A stretch of 7,884 bases of DNA, from the NCBI GenBank assembly GCA_016840245.1, contig JAEOST010000765.1, positions 1-7,884 of the forward strand. Reading direction: 5' to 3'. The translations under genes and the position numbers were made by a program. Within the stretch, counting starts at the first letter, position 1. Every line of letters begins with the position of its first letter. The notes under the pieces were generated by a model, which worked only from the letters and a program-made list of their open reading frames with translations, made no database searches and was not told where the DNA came from. The DNA comes from Candidatus Thorarchaeota archaeon (GTDB lineage: Archaea > Asgardarchaeota > Thorarchaeia > Thorarchaeales > Thorarchaeaceae). Below are positions 1 to 5,609 of this stretch, one piece after another.

Positions 1-4
1 AATC

Positions 5-532
5 CTATTCCTCCTCATTATCGTAGGCCACTCTGAATAGTGGCTTGAGAGATTCAACTTGATCGGGATGTACAAAGATTGTAGGAGGAACCTCCTCCAG
101 ACCAAGCTCCTTACGGATTTCCTTCACCTTATCATTAATGGGAACCGCATGGCCTGTTTTGTGCAGTATCTCTACTGTCTTCCTATGTTTGTCATTCATG
201 AATCCGCGAGCTGATGCTAGGTTGCGGAGTTCTACAATTGCGTCAGTGACTTTCAGGTCTCTTGGACACCTGTCAAAACAATTGTAGCATGTTGTACATA
301 ACCAGATATCTGGGTCTGCTAGCACAGTTGGGTCACCATATGATGCCCGCACCATGATATTCCGAGTCCGCATTGCTGTCCAACGACCGGAGAGACAGCT
401 TGCTGTACACATTCCGCATTGCATACACGCATTGGGTTCGTATCCTGCCCGTTGCATTGCGCTGATAATCTCCTCATCCTTCTTAGATGGATCATAGACA
501 TTTGGGGGTGTACTGAAATTGGTCTTCGACAT
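5..532 (-). CDS. hdrC: HdrC-like 4Fe-4S subunit (heterodisulfide reductase subunit C family)
   Basis: This 175-residue protein has two four-cysteine iron-sulfur motifs: C36-x2-C39-x2-C42-x3-C46 and C79-x2-C82-x2-C85-x3-C89-P. The C-terminal part (GHAVP near residue 130, then RKELGL and a PPT segment) follows the usual HdrC pattern, and the length is typical. In the family, HdrC passes electrons between an HdrB-type catalytic subunit and HdrA or a membrane partner. The first cluster lacks the proline that often follows its last cysteine, which is a minor variation. The ATG at 532 is supported by GGTGAT at 539-544, six bases upstream. The gene follows dsrE by 27 nt on the same strand and stops 4 nt from the window edge, so an hdrB-like gene may follow outside. 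Together with DsrE and TusA this resembles the Hdr-like sulfur-oxidation (sHdr) setting more than methanogenic Hdr. The family call is firm; the physiological partner is inferred. Confidence 0.9.
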   Translation of the reverse strand: MSKTNFSTPPNVYDPSKKDEEIISAMQRAGYEPNACMQCGMCTASCLSGRWTAMRTRNIMVRASYGDPTVLADPDIWLCTTCYNCFDRCPRDLKVTDAIVELRNLASARGFMNDKHRKTVEILHKTGHAVPINDKVKEIRKELGLEEVPPTIFVHPDQVESLKPLFRVAYDNEEE

Positions 533-559
533 TTCTTAATCACCACGTTGATTTCAATT

Positions 560-922
560 CTAGAAGAATATAGTCTGATCCGCCTCACCCATCGTATCGA
601 CGAGTTTGAACATGTCAATGACTTCGCTTCCCTCAATCAAGCTCTCTTCAGAGATACCACGCTCTCGAATGCAAGCTCCACAGATCAGGACCTGTCCGCC
701 CATCTCAATTAAGTCACTAAGATATTCAGCAATGTTGTAGAATTGCATGGCATCTATGTTCTTGTTTGCACCATATACTCCGTCTTCAACAAGAACAACT
801 TTTACTTCGTGCTCTTCCATTCGGGTCGTCAATGCAATTCTAGCGCCAGTAAATGTATTGACCTTATCATAGGGTGCTTTGGATAGGAGGAAAAGAAACT
901 TCTTCTTAGTCATCATAGTCAC
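560..922 (-). CDS. DsrE/DsrF-like sulfurtransferase family protein
   Basis: This is a single DsrE-type domain of about 120 residues. It starts with a beta-strand rich in F and L (KKKFLFLLSKAP), continues through VKVVLVEDGVYGA, and reaches the diagnostic C81-G-A-C84 followed by RERGI, where DsrE/TusD proteins carry their sulfur-binding cysteine. The family holds persulfide or thiosulfonate sulfur on that cysteine and exchanges it with TusA-type carriers in the cytoplasm. The gene is first in an operon with hdrC and divergent from an Lrp/AsnC regulator. The start is uncertain: the coordinates use GTG 922, but ATG 916 or 913 would give 118 or 117 residues. ATG 913 has GTGA five bases upstream, which may be the real ribosome site. 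A TATA-like block at 960-967 predicts transcription from about 938, so the leader is short in every case. The family is clear; whether it belongs to the TusD, DsrE2 or DsrE3 subgroup cannot be settled here. Confidence 0.85.
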   Translation of the reverse strand: MTMMTKKKFLFLLSKAPYDKVNTFTGARIALTTRMEEHEVKVVLVEDGVYGANKNIDAMQFYNIAEYLSDLIEMGGQVLICGACIRERGISEESLIEGSEVIDMFKLVDTMGEADQTIFF

Positions 923-959
923 AAACGATTTGTGTTTGTATCGCGACCAAGTAAATAAC

Positions 960-986
960 TAAATAAATGTTCGGTAATCGCATGAT
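960..986 (-). promoter_or_regulatory. dsrE-hdrC promoter, copy A of a shared 27-bp block
   Basis: Read on the minus strand the block is ATCATG, two variable bases, ATTA, one variable base, then CGAACATTTATTTA. It matches 3097-3123 upstream of tusA at 24 of 27 positions. The TTTATTTA part (960-967) is a TATA box about 25 bp before the expected start near 938. The CGAACA before it sits at the BRE position. The conserved ATCATG..ATTA half lies beyond the BRE and is a candidate regulator site. Confidence 0.7.
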
Positions 987-1006
987 TTAGTGAATAAACA
1001 TTTATT
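962..1006. repeat. Perfect 10-bp inverted repeat forming back-to-back promoters
   Basis: AATAAATGTT at 962-971 and its exact complement AACATTTATT at 997-1006 are separated by 25 bp. The left arm contains the TATA box of dsrE-hdrC on the minus strand. The right arm contains the TATA-like sequence of the Lrp gene on the plus strand. The symmetry could allow one protein bound in the 25-bp centre to control both directions. Confidence 0.6.
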
Positions 1007-1008
1007 AA
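1001..1008 (+). promoter_or_regulatory. TATA box of the Lrp/AsnC gene
   Basis: TTTATTAA is preceded by AACA in the BRE position and predicts a start near 1030. This leaves a leader of about 20-30 nt containing AAGGAG (1036-1041). It lies within the right arm of the inverted repeat shared with the dsrE promoter. Confidence 0.5.
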
Positions 1009-1061
1009 TTAATATCATAGCCTCTCCAATCATACAAGGAGTCATATAGGGTTTGACTAAT

Positions 1062-1631
1062 ATGGATATGAAGCACTCAAAAAGAACGAGGAAAATGACC
1101 AAGCTACCAAAGAGAGAAGTGATGCTGAAAAGCCCCTATAGTCGAAGTGAACGTGAGCTACAGGAGCTCGTCGACAACCATCCTGAAATAGATAGAATTG
1201 ATATTGATATTATATCAATACTGCAATGGAATGGTCGTGCCTCCTTCAATCATATTGCAGAAGAGTTAGGAATTAGTGTCGCAACAGTTAGTAAGAGGGT
1301 TCAGAAGCTAGAGGAACTTGATGTGATTAGAGGATTCTCTGCTGTTGTTTCCTGTGACAAGTTGGGTTTCAAGGAGAATCTCTGGTTGATGCTCTACCTA
1401 GAACCAGGTGCTGATGCTGACAAGATTGGTGGTGATGTTGGCAAACTTCAGGGAGTAAAATGTGTGTACAGTATCTTCAGCGATTTTGATTTACTCGTGC
1501 ATATCTGTTGTGCTACACCAAATGACATTGACAATGCCATAAAGACAATTGGCACAATCAAGGATGTTGTCAAAGTCACTAAGATGAGTGTCTACAAGAA
1601 GATTAAGGAAGACTTCAGGGTTCAAATTTAA
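1062..1631 (+). CDS. Lrp/AsnC-family transcriptional regulator with basic N-terminal extension
   Basis: Counting from ATG 1062 the protein has 189 residues. An AsnC-type helix-turn-helix at about 44-92 (DIDIISILQWNGR, then IAEELGISVATVSKRVQKLEE) is followed by a RAM/AsnC ligand-binding fold at about 105-185. Typical relatives have 150-160 residues; the extra 40 here are at the N terminus and rich in Lys and Arg. Cysteines at 98, 134, 149 and 150, including a CC pair, lie just after the HTH and in the effector domain. The start is unsettled: TTG 1053 has AAGGAG 11 bases upstream, while ATG 1062 has AGGG 10 bases upstream. The gene is transcribed away from dsrE-hdrC through a symmetric promoter region, a layout typical of a local regulator. 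I infer that it controls dsrE-hdrC and, through the shared promoter block, tusA-yeeE. The ligand is unknown. Confidence 0.88.
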   Translation: MDMKHSKRTRKMTKLPKREVMLKSPYSRSERELQELVDNHPEIDRIDIDIISILQWNGRASFNHIAEELGISVATVSKRVQKLEELDVIRGFSAVVSCDKLGFKENLWLMLYLEPGADADKIGGDVGKLQGVKCVYSIFSDFDLLVHICCATPNDIDNAIKTIGTIKDVVKVTKMSVYKKIKEDFRVQI

Positions 1632-1650
1632 TTTCCCTGAAAAAAGAAAT

Positions 1651-1680
1651 GAAAGCAGGAACCATTACGGTCCCTGTTTC
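1651..1680. terminator. Bidirectional terminator-like hairpin between convergent genes
   Basis: The arms GAAAGCAGGAACC and GGTCCCTGTTTC pair around the loop ATTAC, giving 11 base pairs with one bulged G and one A-C mismatch. The plus-strand side is followed by TAATTTTAT. The minus-strand side is followed by a T-rich run including TTTTTT (complement of 1640-1645). It lies exactly between the stops of the Lrp gene and the YeeE gene, so it can serve both. Confidence 0.55.
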
Positions 1681-1689
1681 TAATTTTAT

Positions 1690-2787
1690 CTACTCAAGAA
1701 TCTCTGACTTATCAAGGACCTTGAAGATCAAATAAGCCATGAACCATACTCCGAGGAAGCAGAATACTGTAAATGTAAGACTGCCTACAGAGAGTAGTGG
1801 GATCCCACTTAGTAGGTTCGTGATATTGCATCCAGCTGAGAAGACTGCTCCAACTCCTAACATGAGCCCGCCAATGAAAGCGAGCATGATTGGCTTGCCA
1901 GTCTTTGGTGATGACATCTTGTACTCACCAGCGCCCTTGGCACCGACGAATGATCCAAAGATGAGACCCATCACAACCCATGCTAGCCATGGTAGTGATG
2001 CAAGTGCGTCAGCAGTACCAGTTGTAAATCCACTAAGAATGGCAATCCATCCTCCAGTAATACCCAATGGGTAATTATATGGTACTACTTCTGCTGCTGT
2101 TACACTTGCTCCCACAGCCCATGCAGATATGTTAATGATGGCAACAATGATGCCAGTCATCCACCAGGGCCAACCCTTCTTGAAGAAGATGTCAACAAAT
2201 CCGCCTTGTTCTGCAGCTCTCCATTCCTTGAATGCAGGAAGCATGAACTTCCATGTCATCAGGGCAGTAAAGACAACTCCTGCAAGCATCATAACGATTA
2301 GGTAGAGTAGTAAATTGCCAGTTACTGGAGTAGTATCAAGAACGCCTATCCAAGTAAGGCCATTAACCTTCACAAGGTTCTGAAGGTAATCCTTTGCTCC
2401 CATTAGAGCTCCAGATTTGGCAGTAAATCCACCCAACGCAAGACCCAACAGACCCACGAATGCAACCATAATACCTTCACCGGTCTTATAGGTCACTCCG
2501 CTTGCACATGCAGCTGCTAGGACCATACCCATTCCGAATACGAATCCTCCAACCAGCTGCGCAATAGGCATGAATGGTTTAGGAGCTGGTACAAATCCAG
2601 CAAATCCCATTATCGCAAATCCTATCATGCTTACAGCGATTGCCATGAAGACCGCCTTAATCAAGGTATAATCCTTGAAGATTAAGGGGTCCCTTATTGC
2701 TGAGTTAAAACACAGCCGTCCTCGTTGCAATGCTAAGCCAAATAGAATACCAATAACAAGACCACCAAGTATAATTGCTAAACTCAT
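1690..2787 (-). CDS. YeeE/YedE-family (DUF395) sulfur-compound transporter
   Basis: This 365-residue, highly hydrophobic integral membrane protein has the repeated YeeE/YedE signatures. An N-terminal ALQRGRLCFNSAIRD segment contains C26. GGFVFGMGMVLAAACASG contains C94 and is followed by YKTGEG. A C-terminal copy, GGLMLGVGAVFSAGCNITN, contains C320. These three positions match the cysteines that the thiosulfate transporter TsuA of this family uses to pass its substrate. Length and full set of motifs indicate an intact protein. The ATG at 2787 has GAGAGG at 2795-2800, seven bases upstream, and lies 18 nt after the tusA stop, so the two form an operon. The TusA-YeeE pairing is well known and points to import of thiosulfate or a related sulfane compound with TusA as cytoplasmic acceptor. 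The exact substrate is inferred; selenium-related YedE proteins belong to the same superfamily. Confidence 0.88.
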   Translation of the reverse strand: MSLAIILGGLVIGILFGLALQRGRLCFNSAIRDPLIFKDYTLIKAVFMAIAVSMIGFAIMGFAGFVPAPKPFMPIAQLVGGFVFGMGMVLAAACASGVTYKTGEGIMVAFVGLLGLALGGFTAKSGALMGAKDYLQNLVKVNGLTWIGVLDTTPVTGNLLLYLIVMMLAGVVFTALMTWKFMLPAFKEWRAAEQGGFVDIFFKKGWPWWMTGIIVAIINISAWAVGASVTAAEVVPYNYPLGITGGWIAILSGFTTGTADALASLPWLAWVVMGLIFGSFVGAKGAGEYKMSSPKTGKPIMLAFIGGLMLGVGAVFSAGCNITNLLSGIPLLSVGSLTFTVFCFLGVWFMAYLIFKVLDKSEILE

Positions 2788-2805
2788 AGTAATTCCTCTC
2801 GTTAT

Positions 2806-3042
2806 TTATTTTACAACTTCAAAGTACATGGCCCACCCATCATTGTCTTCATCGTCCTCAATTCCCAAGAATTTGTGCTTGGTCTTTGCGACATAACGGG
2901 GGGTTGATTCAGTAGCAGCCTTGTAATCAGAGATTACTTTGAGCACCTGACCAGGTTTCATCTTTCCAAGCTTCTGCAAGGTCTTATGAGCTGGCATAGG
3001 GCAGACTGATCCACATACGTCTAATTCTTCGTCGTAGTCCAC
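2806..3042 (-). CDS. tusA: TusA/SirA/YeeD-family sulfur carrier protein
   Basis: This complete 78-residue protein carries the TusA signature C14-P-M-P17 followed by an amphipathic helix (KTLQKLGKMKPGQ) and the VLKVISDYKAA strand-loop. An additional cysteine, C10, sits four residues before the active one. TusA-type proteins hold sulfur as a persulfide on the CPxP cysteine and hand it to partners such as DsrE. The start is GTG 3042, since an in-frame TGA lies at 3049-3051. A weak GGATG lies about seven bases upstream. It is the first gene of an operon with the YeeE transporter, matching the YeeE-YeeD arrangement in bacteria. The leader contains an 11-bp inverted repeat, and the promoter shares a block with that of dsrE-hdrC. 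Confidence 0.9.
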   Translation of the reverse strand: MDYDEELDVCGSVCPMPAHKTLQKLGKMKPGQVLKVISDYKAATESTPRYVAKTKHKFLGIEDDEDNDGWAMYFEVVK

Positions 3043-3055
3043 TATAGTTCACATC

Positions 3056-3066
3056 CGGTTTAACCG
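3056..3066. repeat. Short inverted repeat in the tusA leader
   Basis: CGGTT and AACCG flank a single T, giving an 11-bp symmetric site. It lies between the predicted tusA transcription start (about 3075) and the GTG start codon. It could be an operator or a leader structure; it is short enough to be chance. Confidence 0.3.
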
Positions 3067-3096
3067 ATGATGTTGCGACTGGGTCAGCGCATGGAG

Positions 3097-3123
3097 TAAA
3101 TAAATGTTCGCTAATATCATGAT
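3097..3123 (-). promoter_or_regulatory. tusA-yeeE promoter, copy B of the shared 27-bp block
   Basis: This is identical to 960-986 except at three positions (3111, 3116, 3117). TTTATTTA on the minus strand (3097-3104) is the TATA box, predicting transcription from about 3075 and a leader of about 33 nt. The upstream half merges with the palindrome at 3113-3126. Confidence 0.7.
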
Positions 3124-3126
3124 ATT
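3113..3126. promoter_or_regulatory. 14-bp palindrome, candidate operator
   Basis: AATATCATGATATT is a perfect palindrome just upstream of the tusA TATA/BRE. Its size and AT-richness suit an Lrp-type dimer site. The corresponding part of copy A (976-989) keeps the CATGAT half but is only partly symmetric. Confidence 0.5.
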
Positions 3127-3330
3127 CTAAACAATTATACATATAAATTGGTTTTCATAATACAAATGTATTCGAATAGCAAGATACAAATGAAACAGAA
3201 TGTCCACTAAAGTTAACCTATTCGAAACAACAATCATAAATCTCTATCAAATACGAACAAAATTCAGTTAATTCTGTGTCATTGAATCCTCACCTTGAGA
3301 GCAGAATAGAGCGACAGTTTTGCTAGGAAC

Positions 3331-3339
3331 CTTTTATGG
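3331..3339 (+). promoter_or_regulatory. TATA-like box of the C_GCAxxG gene
   Basis: CTTTTATGG is preceded by GGAAC and predicts transcription from about 3360. This leaves a short leader with GGTGGA (3361-3366) five bases before the ATG. The match to a TATA consensus is only moderate. Confidence 0.35.
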
Positions 3340-3371
3340 CATAACATCCGAGCATCTGACGGTGGAAACTG

Positions 3372-3818
3372 ATGTCAGATAAGGCGTCTAGTGCTGCAAA
3401 GAAATATTTTGAGTCTGACTATAACTGTGCACAGGCTGTTTTGAGGTCTGTATTGGAGCACGAGGGACTTATGTTCGATGAAGCCACTCTTCTTACTGCT
3501 GGCTTTGGGGGTGGTATGTCGTATCAAGGCCGAACCTGTGGAGCAGTGACTGGTGCGATAATGGCACTTGGAGTCTTGGCTGGTCAGAAACACAGTGATG
3601 TAAATGAACATAAGAAGCTGAGTGGGAAGTATGCTTACAAGTTCCAGAGAGCTTTTATCGAAGAATACGGAACCACACTCTGTGATGATCTTATTGAGGT
3701 TGACATGAAGATCCCAGATGAACGCAAGAAAGCTAGTGATGCAGGGGTGTTTACTGAAATCTGTCCACAATTTGTAGAGCGAGCTGTAGAGATTGTACTC
3801 AATCTCTATCACAAATAA
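3372..3818 (+). CDS. C_GCAxxG_C_C family protein
   Basis: This 148-residue soluble protein has the four spaced cysteines that define the family: C19 in NCAQAVL, C56 in the glycine-rich segment ending TCGAVTGAIMALG, C104 in LCDDLI and C131 in ICPQFV. The length is typical. The biochemical function of the family is not established; the conserved cysteines suggest redox or metal binding, and members are common near redox genes of anaerobes. The ATG at 3372 has GGTGGA at 3361-3366. The gene ends 5 nt before the stop of the convergent Mrr-like gene and appears to be monocistronic. Proximity to the sulfur operons is suggestive, but a 329-nt gap and the opposite strand argue for separate transcription. 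A long open frame antisense to it is a shadow. Confidence 0.85.
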   Translation: MSDKASSAAKKYFESDYNCAQAVLRSVLEHEGLMFDEATLLTAGFGGGMSYQGRTCGAVTGAIMALGVLAGQKHSDVNEHKKLSGKYAYKFQRAFIEEYGTTLCDDLIEVDMKIPDERKKASDAGVFTEICPQFVERAVEIVLNLYHK

Positions 3819-3823
3819 GAGTC

Positions 3824-4612
3824 CTAAATCTGAAGTCTCTCGAAGAAATCATTATCGATTAGGAATACTTCGACACTTCTCGATCGGATTCCGGTCCGAC
3901 TCTCAAACAGAATATTTAGCAGAACGTCTTTGTCCATTATGTGGATTGGCTGGACTGCATTCTTTACCATTTTATCTCCATTAATGATGTAACCTAGAGC
4001 TTCATTCCGTGCATCTACAGTGACGATACCATTCGATACTAGGACTCCTTGATTGGCACCCAATACAGGTAGCAGTCCCCGTAATTTCCGAATGGTGTCA
4101 ACATCTATCTCCTCATCAAGCTCACATTTCACAGCTAAGATAACAACTGGTGACCCGCCACTATCATCTACCCATCCGGTCGACATCACAACTGTACCAT
4201 TATAGTGCTCATGGATTACAATATCTTCTACTCTTACCCTTGCGTTGAGGAGAATGATCTTCGCCAACTTTTCAAAGGCAACCAGGTCCAGGTCTGCAAT
4301 TGCTTTCGTTATTTCCATACGCGTGACCATGTTGAACTCCTTTGCTCGTGCACTGACTTCAGAGATGGAGTCTTCATCAACAGCTCCTTCACAGATGTCA
4401 TTGTATCTATAGAGTCCTGGTGCAACACGTACAAAGTAGGGTGGTCTTGTATCGTCCCTTGCCTGTCTTCCTTCTATTGACAGAGATGCTGAAACTGAAG
4501 CCGGATCCCGACCAAGTGCTGATGCAATCTCAGTGTAGTGAACATGTCTTTCTCGAGCATGTTCAGCCAGCCATTGGCGGATGGTTACTCTTTCATTTCT
4601 ATTCTCTGTCAA
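3824..4612 (-). CDS. HARE-HTH-like winged helix fused to an Mrr-like nuclease-fold domain, probably inactive
   Basis: This 262-residue protein has two parts. Residues 9-72 (IRQWLAEHA, then YTEIASALGRDPASVSASLS, ending VAPGLYRYN) resemble the HARE-HTH winged helix found on restriction enzymes and chromatin proteins. Residues 107-207 follow the Mrr pattern: FEKLAKIIL with E114, a strand pair ending in A160-V-K162, then RKLRGLLPVLGANQGVLVSNG and a final helix. In active Mrr enzymes the core reads D followed by QxK. Here the lysine remains, Q is replaced by A160, and no acidic residue is visible in the strand at 139-147 where the aspartate is expected. The start must be TTG 4612, because a TGA lies just upstream and later starts would cut the HTH; GAGGG at 4616-4620 is unusually close. 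It may be a DNA-binding or regulatory protein rather than a nuclease. The domain calls are from pattern alone. Confidence 0.7.
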   Translation of the reverse strand: MTENRNERVTIRQWLAEHARERHVHYTEIASALGRDPASVSASLSIEGRQARDDTRPPYFVRVAPGLYRYNDICEGAVDEDSISEVSARAKEFNMVTRMEITKAIADLDLVAFEKLAKIILLNARVRVEDIVIHEHYNGTVVMSTGWVDDSGGSPVVILAVKCELDEEIDVDTIRKLRGLLPVLGANQGVLVSNGIVTVDARNEALGYIINGDKMVKNAVQPIHIMDKDVLLNILFESRTGIRSRSVEVFLIDNDFFERLQI

Positions 4613-5129
4613 TTTCCCTCAACAACCGATGTCCTATCAACAACTTTAACGAACTTAAACCCTTTCGAGCCCTCTCAACTGTTACAAATAGGACCTGCGT
4701 TTCAATGCAATGGGTCATATAACTCTACAGGATAGATTTCTTAGCTCGGATAGAACGAGATGCACTGTTATGAATACCTTCAACTGACCCTGACGTTACT
4801 GATGAAGATGTCTGAAGATAGTCTGAAGAATAGCCAAGAAGAAACACAGCATGAGCAGAGTTCAGAATCATGTCACATATTTCAGGTAAATAATGAGAGG
4901 TATCATTCTCTCTTTCTCAGATGTGTAGTTGTCTGAAGCACCTGACGATTCTGTGTTCGAGTCTATGAAACTGCCAGCATTCTATGCCATGTATATTTAG
5001 ATACAATCAATTGCCCTAACCACAAGCACAATAATACTATTAGAGTACTCAAAACGTGACCTCGATGGGTGACCCTTAGATGTGGCTTCGGGTTATATTC
5101 AGTGACAATATGAAAATGAGTGAACTACA
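4613..5129. other. 517-nt region without a confident gene
   Basis: An open frame of 58 codons runs from ATG 4760 to TGA 4934-4936. A TATA-like CATATAAC at 4716-4723 would place transcription about 20 nt before it, but there is no clear ribosome site. The product is polar and rich in S, E and Q in the middle, and is unfamiliar. GTCTGAAG occurs three times (4810, 4821, 4931). A short AATGA/TCATT hairpin lies at 4892-4907, and GGGTGACCC lies at 5067-5075 just before the next promoter. I see no tRNA or other recognisable RNA gene. Confidence 0.4.
5093..5100 (+). promoter_or_regulatory. TATA-like box of the membrane winged-helix gene
   Basis: TTATATTC predicts transcription from about 5120, giving a very short leader before the ATG at 5130. 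The partly symmetric GGGTGACCC at 5067-5075 lies upstream and could be a regulator site. Confidence 0.35.
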
Positions 5130-5609
5130 ATGATTCAAGGAACAACTTCATCTAATCCAGCACAATCGAAAGACAATCTTCGTGACCTAGTGGAACATTC
5201 CAATATGAGCTCTATTGAAATGATTAGCGAAGCACTGGGAATCGATGAGGAAATGACCACCGAACTTCTGCTTGAATTAGTTGAAGATGGAATCTTATCA
5301 GGTCATCTTACTGAGGATGGAACTCGTTTCTACAGGTCTGATGTAAAGAAATCCGATGCTCCAGTTGCATCAGTCATTGATGATCTTGTCATTGAACAGC
5401 GTGAACGTGGAAACTCCTTCTTCATACCAGTGGCCGGTTTCATTGTTTTCATAGTAGGTCAGATAATTCATCAGATGTTCGGACATATTGAGGAACTTTA
5501 TGGAATGACATCAGGAATTGTAATGGGTGGACTTATTCTCATTGTCCTTGGCCTCATCTATGTGGCCAGTGTCGACTCCAAGAGTCAGAAGATTGCTGTA
5601 ACCCAGTGA
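5130..5609 (+). CDS. Membrane-anchored winged-helix-like protein of unknown function
   Basis: This 159-residue protein has a predicted cytoplasmic N-terminal domain and two membrane segments. Residues 15-72 (SSIEMISEALGI, then ELLLELVEDGILSGHLTEDGTRFYRSD) look like a small winged helix: helix, helix, then a beta-wing. It is reminiscent of the PCI-type or ArsR-like wing, but I cannot name a family. Residues 97-116 and 127-147 are hydrophobic helices separated by about ten residues, so both termini lie on the same side. A short charged linker (about 73-96) joins the two parts. The ATG at 5130 has only a weak GAGTGA at 5118-5123. The TGA stop abuts the stop of the convergent YhhN-like gene with no intervening base. 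It could be a membrane-tethered regulator or a scaffold; I do not assign a function. Confidence 0.75.
   Translation: MIQGTTSSNPAQSKDNLRDLVEHSNMSSIEMISEALGIDEEMTTELLLELVEDGILSGHLTEDGTRFYRSDVKKSDAPVASVIDDLVIEQRERGNSFFIPVAGFIVFIVGQIIHQMFGHIEELYGMTSGIVMGGLILIVLGLIYVASVDSKSQKIAVTQ

Larger units (their letters stand above)
3043..3371. other. Intergenic region between tusA and the C_GCAxxG gene
   Basis: Beside the tusA promoter this stretch holds a good plus-strand TATAAA at 3142-3147 that predicts a start near 3170, far from the next gene at 3372. It also has a 10-bp palindrome TATTCGAATA at 3169-3178, a second TATTCGAA at 3219-3226, and ATACAAATG repeated at 3160-3168 and 3184-3192. The only open frame downstream of the TATA box is 23 codons (3200-3271) without a ribosome site, so a non-coding transcript or an operator array is more likely than a gene. 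Confidence 0.5.

Noticed and set aside
319..712. Overlapping frames on both strands across hdrC and dsrE (319-636 minus and 419-712 plus)
   Set aside because: They cross two real genes in other frames and break the iron-sulfur and DsrE motifs; no independent evidence supports them.
1739..2074. 111-codon plus-strand frame opposite the YeeE gene
   Set aside because: It is antisense to a conserved transporter, rich in Pro, Ser and Thr as expected from reversed membrane-helix codons, and has no ribosome site of note.
3375..3812. 145-codon open frame antisense to the C_GCAxxG gene
   Set aside because: It lies wholly within a gene with clear family motifs, has no recognisable domain, and its composition is that of a shadow frame.
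4631..4694. GTCCTAT and ATAGGAC inverted copies 50 nt apart upstream of the Mrr-like gene
   Set aside because: Seven-bp arms at that distance are expected by chance in AT-rich intergenic DNA, and they do not coincide with promoter elements.
4796..4828. C/D-box-like pattern (CTGATGA followed by two CTGA)
   Set aside because: The spacings between boxes are only 6-7 nt, too short for guide regions, and there is no terminal stem.
5061..5100. tRNA-like TTCGGGTT near 5087
   Set aside because: No acceptor, anticodon or D-arm pairing can be formed around it.
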